Part shown: positions 5,810 to 13,903 of the stretch, piece after piece
How positions within the stretch are numbered: position 1 is the stretch's first letter
How the letters are laid out: each line of letters opens with the position of its first letter
NCBI GenBank assembly: GCA_025363495.1
Contig: JANYDR010000651.1
Span: forward strand, 1 to 13,903
Source: Cyclobacteriaceae bacterium
GTDB taxonomy: Bacteria; Bacteroidota; Bacteroidia; Cytophagales; Cyclobacteriaceae
DNA length: 13,903 nucleotides
Direction: 5' to 3'
Made by a program: the position numbers and the translations under genes
The notes under the pieces: model-generated
Told to the model about the DNA's origin: nothing
Database searches by the model: none
What the model saw: only the letters and a program-made list of their open reading frames with translations

Positions 5810-7489
5810 ATGAAACGACTGGTAATTATGACAGCAGTTGCGTTAGCAAGCTTTTGTGCAAGCGCGCAGGAAGACATGAAAGAGATTTACAAGAAGGAGA
5901 TAGATCATTCATTTGACTATACCGCTAACGGTGATGACTCCGGTTATTCATATGCTTCAAGTGCTAAAGAAATAAGTGTCTTTAATAATAAGACTGGCGA
6001 TTTATTGTGGAACAAGAAATACAAAGAGATTTCTGATCAATTGGGGAAAGTCGATGATATAGTATCCATGTGGGATGCCAAAGTGATTTTTGTATTTGAC
6101 CGTAAAATTGGCAAGGATAAAATGGCATGTATTGATGCCACTACTGGTGCTTTGCTCTGGGTTTCAGCTAAATATCAGGACGTAGATGACTCTGATAATA
6201 TTGTTTATGTGAAAGAACTGAGTGCCTTTGCCGTAACAACAAAGGACCATCTTACAATGATAAAGGCACGTACTGGCGAAGAGCTTTGGGAAACCGATAA
6301 GTTTAAAGGTGTAGTCGGTGATTTCGTATTGATGCCTGATGGTTCTTTGGTCATGATTAATATGAAAGCAACTCTTATTGGCTCACTATTTTCAGGAATG
6401 AAAAATCAGATCGTAAAAATCAATTCCAAAAACGGAGATATTATCTGGGATCAAACGTATCGTGGCGTCGTAGAAAAGAAAATCCTTACCCGTGAGCGTC
6501 TTGTAAAGTTAAATGTTGAAGACAACAAGGTATTCCTTTACATGAATGGGATTCAGGTTTTTGATTATGCCGATGGAAAACCTTTATGGGCTGCTGTTTA
6601 CGATCAAACTCCCTCTGAAGTCGTGAAAAATAAGAAACCTTCTGGTGCAACCAAGTTCGGAGCATACGGCGTGGTGGCACAGCCATTAGTGGTAGGTGAA
6701 TATATCTATGTGCTTGACCTATTGAATAAACGCAATCAGTATTTAAAGAAGTATGCTTTAAAGACAGGCAAGCTGATCTGGACCTCTCCGGAAATTAAAG
6801 ATGCACGCGCTATTCCCGGGATCTATGTCGTTGATGATAAAGTTATCCTGCAGGTTGGTGGACAGGTTGAATTGCAATATACTCAACGCGTAAAAGCAGC
6901 TGACGGTAGCGTGACATTTACAAATACCATTGAAATGGAAAATGTAAAACCATTGAATGTACAGTGTTTCAACGCAAACACCGGTGAACAGGTTTGGGAA
7001 TCAGAGAAGATGAAAAAAGGATTAACGAATCTTTTCTTATCTGGGAATAATGTTATTGTGTGCTCTGGCAAAGCCTTGTATGCAATGGATGTTAACACAG
7101 GAAAAGAAATTTATGAGAAGCCTTTGAAAGAAGATAACATTGGCGATGCTGACATGATTATCGACTATAACGATCAGGTTGTTATTCTCGGTGAAAAAGG
7201 TGTAAGCGAGCGAAAGAAATCGGATGGCTCACTTACTGGAGCGAGCAAGTTCAAACGCTCTACACCCATCTCTTATAACGGAAAGTATATCTATGGCGGG
7301 AAGACAATGGCCTTATACACAACATCAAGTGACTACGCTGTTTACAATCTCGGTACGGTCAAGTACAAAGGTTTTGACGCAAGAAAAGGAGCTTCGGCTT
7401 ATTTATCGGACGATGGCCTAAGCCTTTATGTATTCGAGTCCGGTGGAATGATGAGAAAATCTAAATTCACTAAACTTAGCGCTGAGTAA
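5810..7489 (+). CDS. Exported PQQ-like beta-propeller repeat protein
   Basis: The 559-residue protein has a signal peptide (MKRLVIMTAVALASFCASAQ) and eight spaced tryptophan-docking-type motifs: KTGDLLW (61-67), TTGALLW (111-117), RTGEELW (154-160), KNGDIIW (207-213), ADGKPLW (254-260), KTGKLIW (318-324), NTGEQVW (390-396) and NTGKEIY (429-435). These mark the blades of a PQQ/WD40-like propeller of about eight blades. I do not see the catalytic layout of true quinoprotein dehydrogenases (no adjacent disulfide-forming Cys pair, no cytochrome motif). A binding or scaffold role, as in BamB-type propellers, is more likely than an enzyme. There is no lipobox, so it is probably soluble in the periplasm. 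It follows the small exported protein by 11 bases and ends at a strong terminator. The start is preceded by the AT-rich TTTTAACCTTTATAAAC. Confidence 0.88.
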   Translation: MKRLVIMTAVALASFCASAQEDMKEIYKKEIDHSFDYTANGDDSGYSYASSAKEISVFNNKTGDLLWNKKYKEISDQLGKVDDIVSMWDAKVIFVFDRKIGKDKMACIDATTGALLWVSAKYQDVDDSDNIVYVKELSAFAVTTKDHLTMIKARTGEELWETDKFKGVVGDFVLMPDGSLVMINMKATLIGSLFSGMKNQIVKINSKNGDIIWDQTYRGVVEKKILTRERLVKLNVEDNKVFLYMNGIQVFDYADGKPLWAAVYDQTPSEVVKNKKPSGATKFGAYGVVAQPLVVGEYIYVLDLLNKRNQYLKKYALKTGKLIWTSPEIKDARAIPGIYVVDDKVILQVGGQVELQYTQRVKAADGSVTFTNTIEMENVKPLNVQCFNANTGEQVWESEKMKKGLTNLFLSGNNVIVCSGKALYAMDVNTGKEIYEKPLKEDNIGDADMIIDYNDQVVILGEKGVSERKKSDGSLTGASKFKRSTPISYNGKYIYGGKTMALYTTSSDYAVYNLGTVKYKGFDARKGASAYLSDDGLSLYVFESGGMMRKSKFTKLSAE

Positions 7490-7572
7490 TATTTAATATA
7501 CGATGGTTTGCGTATTGACCTTCGTATTCTGTTCCTTCACTTTTATATGCGAATTGAATAGTTGGTTTTTGT

Positions 7573-7607
7573 CAAACCCTTTGGATGGTATCCGGAGGGT
7601 TTGTTTT
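7573..7607 (+). terminator. Intrinsic terminator after the propeller gene
   Basis: CAAACCCT (7573-7580) pairs with AGGGTTTG (7596-7603), with further inner pairing GGAT/ATCC (7583-7586 with 7590-7593), followed by TTTTAATTCTTTT. It lies 84 bases after the propeller stop and should end the signalling-block transcript. Confidence 0.85.
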
Positions 7608-7616
7608 AATTCTTTT

Positions 7617-7689
7617 AACCACGGCACAAAGCCACAAAGAAGTCACAATTAACATAGTGTTCTTCTTAGAGTCCTCGTGACTTCGTGGT
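7617..7689. repeat. Imperfect intergenic inverted repeat (ACCACG...CGTGGT type)
   Basis: The segment starts AACCACGGCACAAAGCCAC and ends GTGACTTCGTGGT. The outer six bases pair exactly and the inner parts pair imperfectly. From memory it resembles the widespread intergenic palindromes built on ACCACGAAG/CTTCGTGGT with ACAAAG words that recur in many environmental genomes. It carries no coding capacity and no transposase. Whether it recurs elsewhere in this genome cannot be seen. Confidence 0.6.
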
Positions 7690-7741
7690 ATAATAAAAAA
7701 TTATTATGAGGGGGTATATAACTCAAAATAAAAAAATTGAT

Positions 7742-9682
7742 ATGAGATTTTTCGCGCTTGTTGTTTTTACAATTTCAATTGGATATAGTGCCTCGGCCCA
7801 AAAGAAAAAGAATGTTGTTGTCGGCGATCGATCTGTTATCGCCTATGACCAGGGGAAAACCCAATATGACAAAGACAACTACCCCGATGCAATCAAATAT
7901 TTTCAGGAAGCTTTAAGTATAGATGCAAACAATCAGGATGCAATTTATTACCTCGCTCTCAGCTACCGCTATTCTGATCAGGATGAGAAGGCAATATCTC
8001 AATTTCAATTGTTGGAAAAACTCAATCCTGATTATTGGCCATGGTCGTATTATGAGTGGGGTATGGCAAATTTAAATCTGAGAAAATTTGAAGAAGCAAT
8101 TCCTCTATTTGAAAAATTCGATGTCAAATTTCCGAACAAACCAGAGAATACATTGAATCACCATAAGGCAAAATATAAAATCAGATACGCCAAAGAACAG
8201 GTAAATCTTCAGAGCGCTAAAATTTTAATGAAGCCACCTGTTAAGCTTTCAGATAAAATAAACAGTATGTATAATGATTATGCTCCTGTAGCTGACCCTA
8301 CTGGTACCAAATTATATTTTACTTCCCGTAGAAAAGGGGGGATCTCAAAAGAGGATTCAGATGCTGAACAGGGAGATGAAGACATTTACTTCATAGAAAA
8401 GACAGGAGAAGTATGGGGCGAACCCAAACTCATGCCGGAGCCTATCAACACCGATAAAATGGAAGGCATTGATTTTATATCAGCTGATGGTCAGCTAATA
8501 GGATTTACTTCCAGTCGCGATGGCGGAATAGGAAGTTCTGACATCTACCTCTCAACCCTGGAAGGAAATCAGTGGACTCCACAGGTAAATATTGGAAATG
8601 TCGTCAATGGTGATGATTGGGATTCAAATTCAACTATCTCCTCGGATGGTAATCGTATTATTCTTGCCTCTTCCAGAAATGGAGGTTACGGTCATATAGA
8701 TTTATACATGACAGAGAAAAATATTTTTGGTGATTGGGGGCCACTGATGAACCTCGGCGGAATAATTAATACACCTCAAAATGAGACAAATCCATTCCTA
8801 AGCCAGGACGGGAAGACACTTTACTTTGCTTCTGACGGTCACCCTGGGTATGGCAGTTACGATATTTTTAAAACAGTATTTGAAGATGGTAAATGGACGG
8901 TGCCGGTCAATCTTGGCAGGCCTTTAAACACGCCGGGCAGAGATGATTATTTTACGATTGGGGGTTCTGGTGAAAAAGGTTACTTCTCTTCGTATGACAA
9001 TAATGGCAAGAACTCCGACATCTATGAAATAGAAATACCTGAAGAGATGCGTCCTCAACCAACAGTCATTGTCGAGGGCGTTGTAACGAATGCAAAAACA
9101 AAAGCATTGGTTGGAGGATATGTTATGGTGGAGGATATCAATACTGCTGAGCTGATTGCTGTCAGTAAAAGTAATAGCGCTACCGGCAAATACCTGGTGG
9201 TATTGCCTGCTGGAAAAACATACAGTGTATCGGCGAACAAGGAAGGTTTTTTCTTCCATTCAGAATTATTTGATATTCCGGCAACGGCCAAGTTCAAGAC
9301 TATAAAAAAGGACATCGAATTAAAGCCCATTGAAAAAGGGGCGAAGATCGTTCTTAACAATATTTTTTTTGAAACAGGTAAAGCAACCCTCACATCACAA
9401 AGTCGGGTAGAGCTTGAGAAAGCAATTGACTTGATGAAGACAAATCTTTCAATGATTATTGAGGTAGGTGGTCATACGGATAATGTTGGGGATGATGCTT
9501 TTAATATGAAACTTTCGCATGAGCGTGCAAAATCGGTACGGGAATATCTGGTGAGTGGTGGTATCGTATCGGAACGGGTACAAGCCAAGGGTTATGGTGA
9601 ATCTAATCCAGTGGCAACGAATGACACGGAGGATGGGAGAAAATCAAATAGGAGAACGGAGTTTATTATCCTTGAATTCTAA
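7742..9682 (+). CDS. TPR / PD40 beta-propeller / carboxypeptidase-regulatory-like / OmpA protein (PorE-like layout)
   Basis: This envelope protein has 646 residues. In order: signal peptide (MRFFALVVFTISIGYSASAQ); TPR units (about 30-130, YPDAIKYFQEALSIDANNQDAIYYLALSY); WD40/PD40-like propeller blades (about 175-430, with DPTGTKLYFTSRR, SSDGNRIILASSRNGGYGHIDLY, SQDGKTLYFAS); a carboxypeptidase-regulatory-like beta-sandwich (about 440-530, VEGVVTNAKTKALVGGYV); and an OmpA C-terminal domain (about 535-646, FFETGKATL, GGHTDNVGDDAFNMKLSHERAKSV, GRKSNRRTEF) with the Asp and Arg that bind peptidoglycan diaminopimelate. The same order occurs in the T9SS component PorE, but many Bacteroidota paralogues share it, and there is no lipobox Cys here, so I give no symbol. 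ATG 7742 starts the signal peptide; ATG 7706 would add 12 residues in front of it. It is monocistronic, flanked by terminator-like elements. Confidence 0.92.
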   Translation: MRFFALVVFTISIGYSASAQKKKNVVVGDRSVIAYDQGKTQYDKDNYPDAIKYFQEALSIDANNQDAIYYLALSYRYSDQDEKAISQFQLLEKLNPDYWPWSYYEWGMANLNLRKFEEAIPLFEKFDVKFPNKPENTLNHHKAKYKIRYAKEQVNLQSAKILMKPPVKLSDKINSMYNDYAPVADPTGTKLYFTSRRKGGISKEDSDAEQGDEDIYFIEKTGEVWGEPKLMPEPINTDKMEGIDFISADGQLIGFTSSRDGGIGSSDIYLSTLEGNQWTPQVNIGNVVNGDDWDSNSTISSDGNRIILASSRNGGYGHIDLYMTEKNIFGDWGPLMNLGGIINTPQNETNPFLSQDGKTLYFASDGHPGYGSYDIFKTVFEDGKWTVPVNLGRPLNTPGRDDYFTIGGSGEKGYFSSYDNNGKNSDIYEIEIPEEMRPQPTVIVEGVVTNAKTKALVGGYVMVEDINTAELIAVSKSNSATGKYLVVLPAGKTYSVSANKEGFFFHSELFDIPATAKFKTIKKDIELKPIEKGAKIVLNNIFFETGKATLTSQSRVELEKAIDLMKTNLSMIIEVGGHTDNVGDDAFNMKLSHERAKSVREYLVSGGIVSERVQAKGYGESNPVATNDTEDGRKSNRRTEFIILEF

Positions 9683-9703
9683 TGTGAAGGCTCGGCTAAA
9701 ACA

Positions 9704-9780
9704 TTGAACCACATGGAACATAGGAAACATAGGCTTTCGGTGTTAAGAGATCTGTGTATTCTATGTTCCATGTGGTTCAA
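9704..9780. repeat. Long intergenic inverted repeat, probable two-way terminator
   Basis: The 20-base arm TTGAACCACATGGAACATAG (9704-9723) is perfectly complementary to 9761-9780. Pairing continues imperfectly inward (AAACATAG against CTGTGTATT). It lies between two convergent genes and is followed by A-rich sequence on the plus strand. It resembles the common AACCACATGGAACATAG / CTATGTTCC intergenic palindromes of Bacteroidota-type genomes (from memory). It could act as a terminator or mRNA stabiliser for both genes. Confidence 0.85.
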
Positions 9781-9806
9781 AAAAATATTGGTTTGTTGTA
9801 GGCAAA

Positions 9807-10466
9807 TTAATAAATCGCTGCGATCAACTCTACAGGATCCAATCCAACAAAATCATCAATCACAAAATCTGTATGTGCCAGCTCTTCCTTCGAATGGGTT
9901 GTGGTCACACCAACAACTTTTGATCCCGCTGCTTGTGCGGCAGCGACGCCGGAAAGAGAATCCTCAAATACAATGCAATGTTCCGGAGGAAATTGAAGCC
10001 TCGCGGCAACTTTCAAATAGATTTCGGGATTAGGTTTTCCGTGCTGAACGTTTGATTCATCGAGAATAATTTCAAAATACTTCTTCAGATGTAATTCATC
10101 TAGCACGAAATTCACGTTGCTTCTCGGCGCTGACGTGCCAATGGCTTTTGGAATTTTATTCTCCTCTAGTTTTTTCAGGAAATTCTCCAGACCGGGAAGA
10201 GCAATCATATCTTTCTTATAAATCTCGCGAAAGATTTTTTCTTTCTCTTCGCCATAAGTACTCAATTCTGTGGCAGTCAATGGCTTTCCAAAAAGTGTGG
10301 CAATCCATTCTTTATTAGTGCGGCCATAAATCTTATTAACTAATTCTTCGTCACTGAGTTTATATCCATATTTTTCGCAAAATTGACGAAGCGCTATTTT
10401 ATGCGGAGGATTACTATTAATGATTACGCCGTCCATATCAAAGATAACGGCAACTGGATGTGTCAT
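9807..10466 (-). CDS. HAD-superfamily hydrolase, beta-phosphoglucomutase/phosphatase-like
   Basis: This cytoplasmic HAD enzyme has 219 residues. The catalytic motifs are complete: motif I VIFDMDGVIINS with nucleophile D10 and D12; motif II GTSAPRSN (T111/S112); motif III Lys in HGKPNPEIYLK (K144); motif IV FEDSLSGVAAAQAAG (E168/D169). The helical cap between residues 16 and 90 (subclass I) and the KPNPEIYL and EDSLSGV signatures place it in the beta-phosphoglucomutase / 2-deoxyglucose-6-phosphatase group. Likely substrates are phosphosugars, but the sequence does not decide between phosphatase and mutase. It starts 9 bases after the stop of the FG-GAP gene, so the two are co-transcribed, although no functional link is obvious. 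It ends before the long inverted repeat at 9704-9780. Confidence 0.93.
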   Translation of the reverse strand: MTHPVAVIFDMDGVIINSNPPHKIALRQFCEKYGYKLSDEELVNKIYGRTNKEWIATLFGKPLTATELSTYGEEKEKIFREIYKKDMIALPGLENFLKKLEENKIPKAIGTSAPRSNVNFVLDELHLKKYFEIILDESNVQHGKPNPEIYLKVAARLQFPPEHCIVFEDSLSGVAAAQAAGSKVVGVTTTHSKEELAHTDFVIDDFVGLDPVELIAAIY

Positions 10467-10475
10467 TTGTTTGAG

Positions 10476-12665
10476 TTAAAGTACCATAAAACGCTTGGCA
10501 ACGCTCCTCGGGCCAGCAGTAAAGCGCGCAATATATATTCCTGCCGACACTCCCTGAAGTGGATATGAAACAATTTGATCGGCAGGGATTAAAATGGGAT
10601 TTCCAACTCGCTGGCCAAGCACTGTATAGATCTGCATTGTTATACTTCGATCCGATACAATGGTGAGTGATTGAGTAGACTGAGCGGGATTGGGAAATAT
10701 ATTGACCACTGGCTCATCCGCCAGCAAGAGTCCATTTTCATTTTTCAGTACGTGCAATCCTCCTGTAATATTTCCGATGATGATTTCAGGTTTATCAGAG
10801 CCAAAAAGATTAATGATCGCCGGGCGCAAGCCACCGCCAAGATTTTTTGTCGTGTACAATTTTGAAAACGAATCATAAATCAATTCTGTAATAGGTGCTG
10901 AACTGGTTGGAGAGGAGCGAAAATTACTTATAATTGAAAGTTGCCCCGACTGATCCCCTATCACCACATCCTCAAGTCCATCATTATTAACATCACCAAC
11001 AACGGCAGTAATGTTTCGTCGAATCAGACTTTCGTCAAGTCCCAGGTATTTATTGCTAATCAGGCCGAATGTATTTCCACTGCCAGAATTTCTCCAATAC
11101 TCCAAGGATCCGGTGGAGGTCCCTATTAATAAATCCAGACTTCCGTCCTTATCGACATCCACCATCGTTACATTTTCGGAGGCGTCCAGAATGACAGGTA
11201 ATGTCTTAATAGTTTGTCCTCCGAATAAAGGAGCTGTTGAGCTGCTGCTGGGAATATAAAAAAGGCGGGTTGTTCCACTCAACAAACCTGTAGCAGTAAA
11301 GACGAGATCTTGCCCTCCGTTTTTATCAACATCAATGAATTGAGGCTTAATGTTATAAAAAGATAAAAGAGACAGACTTAGAAAATCATCTGTTATCAAC
11401 TTAAAGGATGGTTGCCGGTTGTTACCAGTATTTTCATAATAGGAGATGGTGCCTTGTGAATTAGCATTGATATACTGACCGATAAACATATCCTGATCAC
11501 CATCCATGTCAATATCGGTAAAAGCAGGAGAAGAAAAATCCCCCACTTCAATCATATCCTCTTGTAGAAAATTATTTTTTACAAAGCTGAAAGTAGGTAG
11601 TTGAATTGTGCCGGTGTTCTTATAATACCAAAGTGATTCAATGAAATTATTTGTGAAATCAGAACGTGTATACAGGTTCGGTGATGCCAGCAGGTCGGGT
11701 TTCCCATCAAAGTCTACATCTTCAAGATAAGGCGCCGGAAAAAGTTGAAGGGCTACTGGATTTGTGCCGGGAAATAATGTGAACCCATTCATTACTGCGT
11801 TCGTAGCGTCACCTTTATTTTCCATGTAATAAATAGCCGGACATGTCTCTTCAGAATATAGAAGATCCTTGTCTCCATCGTTATCGATGTCGAGCGTTAA
11901 TGTTGCTTTCCCCCCTGTATGTTGTATCTGTTCTGCTCTCCCTCCGATTTGTTCACATGTTTGACCGTTGAAAGCGATTTTCCCGCAACTGCATTCTGTA
12001 AAGCCGCCCCAGTTTTGAGTTTGCCGAACAAGTTCAAGTGAATCACATCCATGACCATTTTCTACGCTGAAATTTTTATGATATTCCGCCTGACTGGGAC
12101 TTACAAATTTCATGTTCAATACGTCCATGTCGCCATCGCCATCCATGTCGATGAAATTGGGAAGGTCATTAGTGCCAGGCAGAAGATTGATTTTACTTGA
12201 GAATCCTTGTGTGAGCAAGACTTCACTTTGGAAACCAGGTGCTGTGTAGAATGTTAACTTTTTCCACGAAAGTGTTTTCCCGGGCTGCGTCACATTTCTA
12301 TAGACAAATACACCAAGCTGGCCAAAGGTGAAGAGATCTTTTTTTCCATCACAATTATAATCGCGCAGCACCATAAATGTGTTGGCATCAGATGGAAATT
12401 GGATTTCATATTGCGGCGCGTAGCGATACTTGCCATTAACAGCCAGAAATGTACTGACACGGGAGGCGGTTTTATCAAAGATGACCAGGTCGGACTGCCC
12501 ATCAGCATCCAGGTCCATTGTGTTGATCTGTGGCGAATTTAATCCACCTGCCCAGGGATTCGAAAGTGTTTTGCCATTGACTTCCACCGGGATGGATTGA
12601 TCCATAGTATACGTAAACTGGGCGAACAGCGGAAAGGGGAATAACAGAAAGAAAAGAAGTCGCAC
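10476..12665 (-). CDS. FG-GAP/VCBS-repeat secreted protein with T9SS type A sorting domain
   Basis: This is a 729-residue surface or secreted protein. A GTG start (12663-12665) opens a signal peptide (MRLLFFLLFPFPLFAQ); an in-frame stop a few codons upstream and the lack of ATG support GTG. Nine Ca-binding-type loops follow: DLDADGQSD (51-59), DYNCDGKKD (102-110), DMDGDGDMD (173-181), DIDNDGDKD (259-267), DVDFDGKPD (316-324), DIDMDGDQD (384-392), DVDKNGGQD (445-453), DVDKDGSLD (503-511) and DVNNDGLED (558-566), plus a degenerate tenth near 619-627. These are typical of integrin-alpha-like FG-GAP propellers. A Cys-rich insert at 207-237 (four Cys) interrupts the repeats. The last 78 residues (NIFPNPAQ, QIYTVLGQRV, GVSAGIYIARF, KRFMVL) are a T9SS type A sorting domain, which predicts export by the type IX system. 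A role in adhesion or polymer binding is inference. Confidence 0.94.
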   Translation of the reverse strand: MRLLFFLLFPFPLFAQFTYTMDQSIPVEVNGKTLSNPWAGGLNSPQINTMDLDADGQSDLVIFDKTASRVSTFLAVNGKYRYAPQYEIQFPSDANTFMVLRDYNCDGKKDLFTFGQLGVFVYRNVTQPGKTLSWKKLTFYTAPGFQSEVLLTQGFSSKINLLPGTNDLPNFIDMDGDGDMDVLNMKFVSPSQAEYHKNFSVENGHGCDSLELVRQTQNWGGFTECSCGKIAFNGQTCEQIGGRAEQIQHTGGKATLTLDIDNDGDKDLLYSEETCPAIYYMENKGDATNAVMNGFTLFPGTNPVALQLFPAPYLEDVDFDGKPDLLASPNLYTRSDFTNNFIESLWYYKNTGTIQLPTFSFVKNNFLQEDMIEVGDFSSPAFTDIDMDGDQDMFIGQYINANSQGTISYYENTGNNRQPSFKLITDDFLSLSLLSFYNIKPQFIDVDKNGGQDLVFTATGLLSGTTRLFYIPSSSSTAPLFGGQTIKTLPVILDASENVTMVDVDKDGSLDLLIGTSTGSLEYWRNSGSGNTFGLISNKYLGLDESLIRRNITAVVGDVNNDGLEDVVIGDQSGQLSIISNFRSSPTSSAPITELIYDSFSKLYTTKNLGGGLRPAIINLFGSDKPEIIIGNITGGLHVLKNENGLLLADEPVVNIFPNPAQSTQSLTIVSDRSITMQIYTVLGQRVGNPILIPADQIVSYPLQGVSAGIYIARFTAGPRSVAKRFMVL

Positions 12666-12733
12666 CGTAAATAATTTATGACTCTATAACGCTGGATATT
12701 TTTTGCCTGTTATCTTCAAGCGGGAAAATAAGC

Positions 12734-13903
12734 ATGGAAATCCACGAATTGTATCAAAAGTATTTAGAAAGCGGTAAAGTATCTACCGATACCCGTCAGA
12801 TCACCTCTGGTTCGGTATTCTTTGCATTGAAAGGTCCGGCCTTTAATGCCAATGAATTTGCTGCGGAAGCCCTGGCTAAAGGAGCAAGTTATGCCGTGGT
12901 CGACGAAAAGAAGTTCGCTGTAAATGATCGGTGCATATTGGTGGAAGACGGATTGCTGGCGCTTCAGGATCTGGCAAAATTTCATCGAAGACATTTAAAG
13001 ATTCCCGTCATTGGCTTGACTGGATCGAACGGAAAAACCACCAGTAAGGAATTGCTGAATGCTGTGTTGAGTAAAAAATTTAAAGTTCATGCAACAAAGG
13101 GAAATCTGAACAATCACATTGGAGTGCCTCTCACAATTTTATCAATTGATAAAACGTATGAGATCGCCGTGATTGAAATGGGTGCCAATCATTTGGGAGA
13201 GATTGCGCTCCTCAGTGATATCGCCGATCCTACACATGGGTTTATTACCAATATTGGAAAAGCACATATTGGAACGTTCGGAGGTTTTGAAAATATTGTA
13301 CGTGGCAAGTCGGAATTGTTTCAGCACTTGTTGAATAATAACGGGATTGCGTTTATAAATTCGCAGAATCCATTGTTGGAAAATATGGCAAAGCGCTTTA
13401 AGGCTCCTGTTCTATATCCTGCAAAAGGAGATTATTATCATTGTGAATTTTTAGGTGTAGAGCCTTTCGTTATAGTTCAAACAGAGGCAGGCGAAAAGAT
13501 TACAACGCAACTAATTGGTGCCTATAATTTTGAAAACATAGCAGCAGCGTTATGCATCGGAAAATATTTTGGCGTTGACGCGGCGAAGGCAAGTGCTGCG
13601 GTGCAAGAGTATGTACCTGGAAACATGCGTTCACAGGTGATTAAGAAAGGACGCAACACGATCCTTCTTGATGCCTACAATGCCAATCCTAGTTCGATGG
13701 AAGCCGCTATTAATAACCTTGCGGAAATAAACGCTGAGAGAAAGGTGGTGATCCTTGGCGATATGTATGAATTGGAAGGTGAGTCCGAAGTCGAACATGG
13801 AATTATAGGAAAGATTTTAAAAGAGAAGGGAATTCACGAAGCGTATTTGTGTGGGCCATTGATGAGCGCAGCAAAAGCTACATTCCCTGAAGCTAAATTC
13901 TTT
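12734..13903 (+). CDS. murF: UDP-N-acetylmuramoyl-tripeptide--D-alanyl-D-alanine ligase (3'-truncated by window)
   Basis: This is a Mur ligase that adds D-Ala-D-Ala to UDP-MurNAc-tripeptide, the last cytoplasmic step of the peptidoglycan stem peptide. The frame is open for 390 codons from ATG 12734 to the right edge; the family is usually about 430-450 residues, so some 40-60 are missing. Visible features are the N-terminal substrate domain with STDTRQITSGSVFFALKG (17-34), ATP P-loop GLTGSNGKTTSKE (94-106), the central region TKGNLNNHIGVPLT, EMGANHLGEI and TNIGKAHIGTFGG, and the C-terminal domain start with LLDAYNANPSSM and VVILGDMYELEGESEVEH. NNHIGVP and DAYNANP favour MurF over MurC/D/E. 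It is transcribed divergently from the FG-GAP gene, with 68 bases between the starts, which must hold both promoters; I see no clear -33/-7 pair there. Confidence 0.95.
   Translation, partial: MEIHELYQKYLESGKVSTDTRQITSGSVFFALKGPAFNANEFAAEALAKGASYAVVDEKKFAVNDRCILVEDGLLALQDLAKFHRRHLKIPVIGLTGSNGKTTSKELLNAVLSKKFKVHATKGNLNNHIGVPLTILSIDKTYEIAVIEMGANHLGEIALLSDIADPTHGFITNIGKAHIGTFGGFENIVRGKSELFQHLLNNNGIAFINSQNPLLENMAKRFKAPVLYPAKGDYYHCEFLGVEPFVIVQTEAGEKITTQLIGAYNFENIAAALCIGKYFGVDAAKASAAVQEYVPGNMRSQVIKKGRNTILLDAYNANPSSMEAAINNLAEINAERKVVILGDMYELEGESEVEHGIIGKILKEKGIHEAYLCGPLMSAAKATFPEAKFF

Noticed and set aside
7706..7741. Upstream ATG of the OmpA-type gene
   Set aside because: It would put 12 polar residues in front of a normal signal peptide; ATG 7742 is the better start.
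8924..9393. Two overlapping minus-strand frames of about 110 codons
   Set aside because: They are antisense to the conserved propeller/OmpA coding region, with no domain signal; shadows of the real gene.
10038..10046. TCCGTGCTG, half of the operator motif
   Set aside because: It lies within HAD-gene codons and lacks the second arm; a chance match.
10941..11259. Plus-strand frames inside the FG-GAP gene
   Set aside because: They are opposite the repeated calcium-loop codons, have no signal of their own, and are explained by the minus-strand gene.

Overview
The window looks like chromosomal DNA of a Bacteroidota bacterium, most likely from the Cytophagales or a neighbouring class. The evidence is the rpmB-rpmG-DUF4295-ftsY gene order, a type IX secretion (T9SS) C-terminal sorting domain, a TPR/propeller/OmpA protein with the domain order of PorE, a TPR-containing histidine kinase, and AT-rich start regions without clear Shine-Dalgarno sequences. 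Lineage is inferred from these family traits, not from a search. I see no mobile element, CRISPR array or tRNA.

Region 1 (1-1985). The tail of an unidentified gene, possibly an outer-membrane protein, converges on a minus-strand housekeeping cluster: rpmB (L28), rpmG (L33), a 52-residue DUF4295 protein and ftsY, the SRP receptor. A GAAA-loop terminator separates DUF4295 from ftsY. A second terminator closes ftsY and lies inside the last codons of the facing gene. The ribosomal operon leader carries an 8-bp hairpin.

Region 2 (1986-7607). This is a plus-strand signalling block. It holds an exported, membrane-anchored TPR histidine kinase, an unrecognised protein with two membrane helices, a NarL/LuxR-type response regulator, a small exported protein and an exported eight-motif PQQ-like beta-propeller. 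Two nearly identical 16-bp palindromes (3959-3974 and 5311-5326) lie in similar surroundings, one in front of the membrane protein/regulator pair and one in front of the small protein/propeller pair. The simplest reading is that the regulator controls its own transcription unit and the exported pair through these sites. This is the most interesting part of the window and is an inference.

Region 3 (7608-9806). A TPR + beta-propeller + carboxypeptidase-regulatory-like + OmpA protein lies between two long intergenic inverted repeats of different sequence (7617-7689 and 9704-9780).

Region 4 (9807-13903). A minus-strand pair encodes a large FG-GAP/VCBS-repeat protein with a T9SS sorting domain and a HAD-family sugar-phosphatase or phosphomutase-like enzyme. 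Divergent from these is murF, for peptidoglycan precursor synthesis, which runs off the right edge after 390 codons. The OmpA protein (peptidoglycan-anchored), the T9SS client and murF all concern the cell envelope, but nothing in the sequence ties them into one operon.
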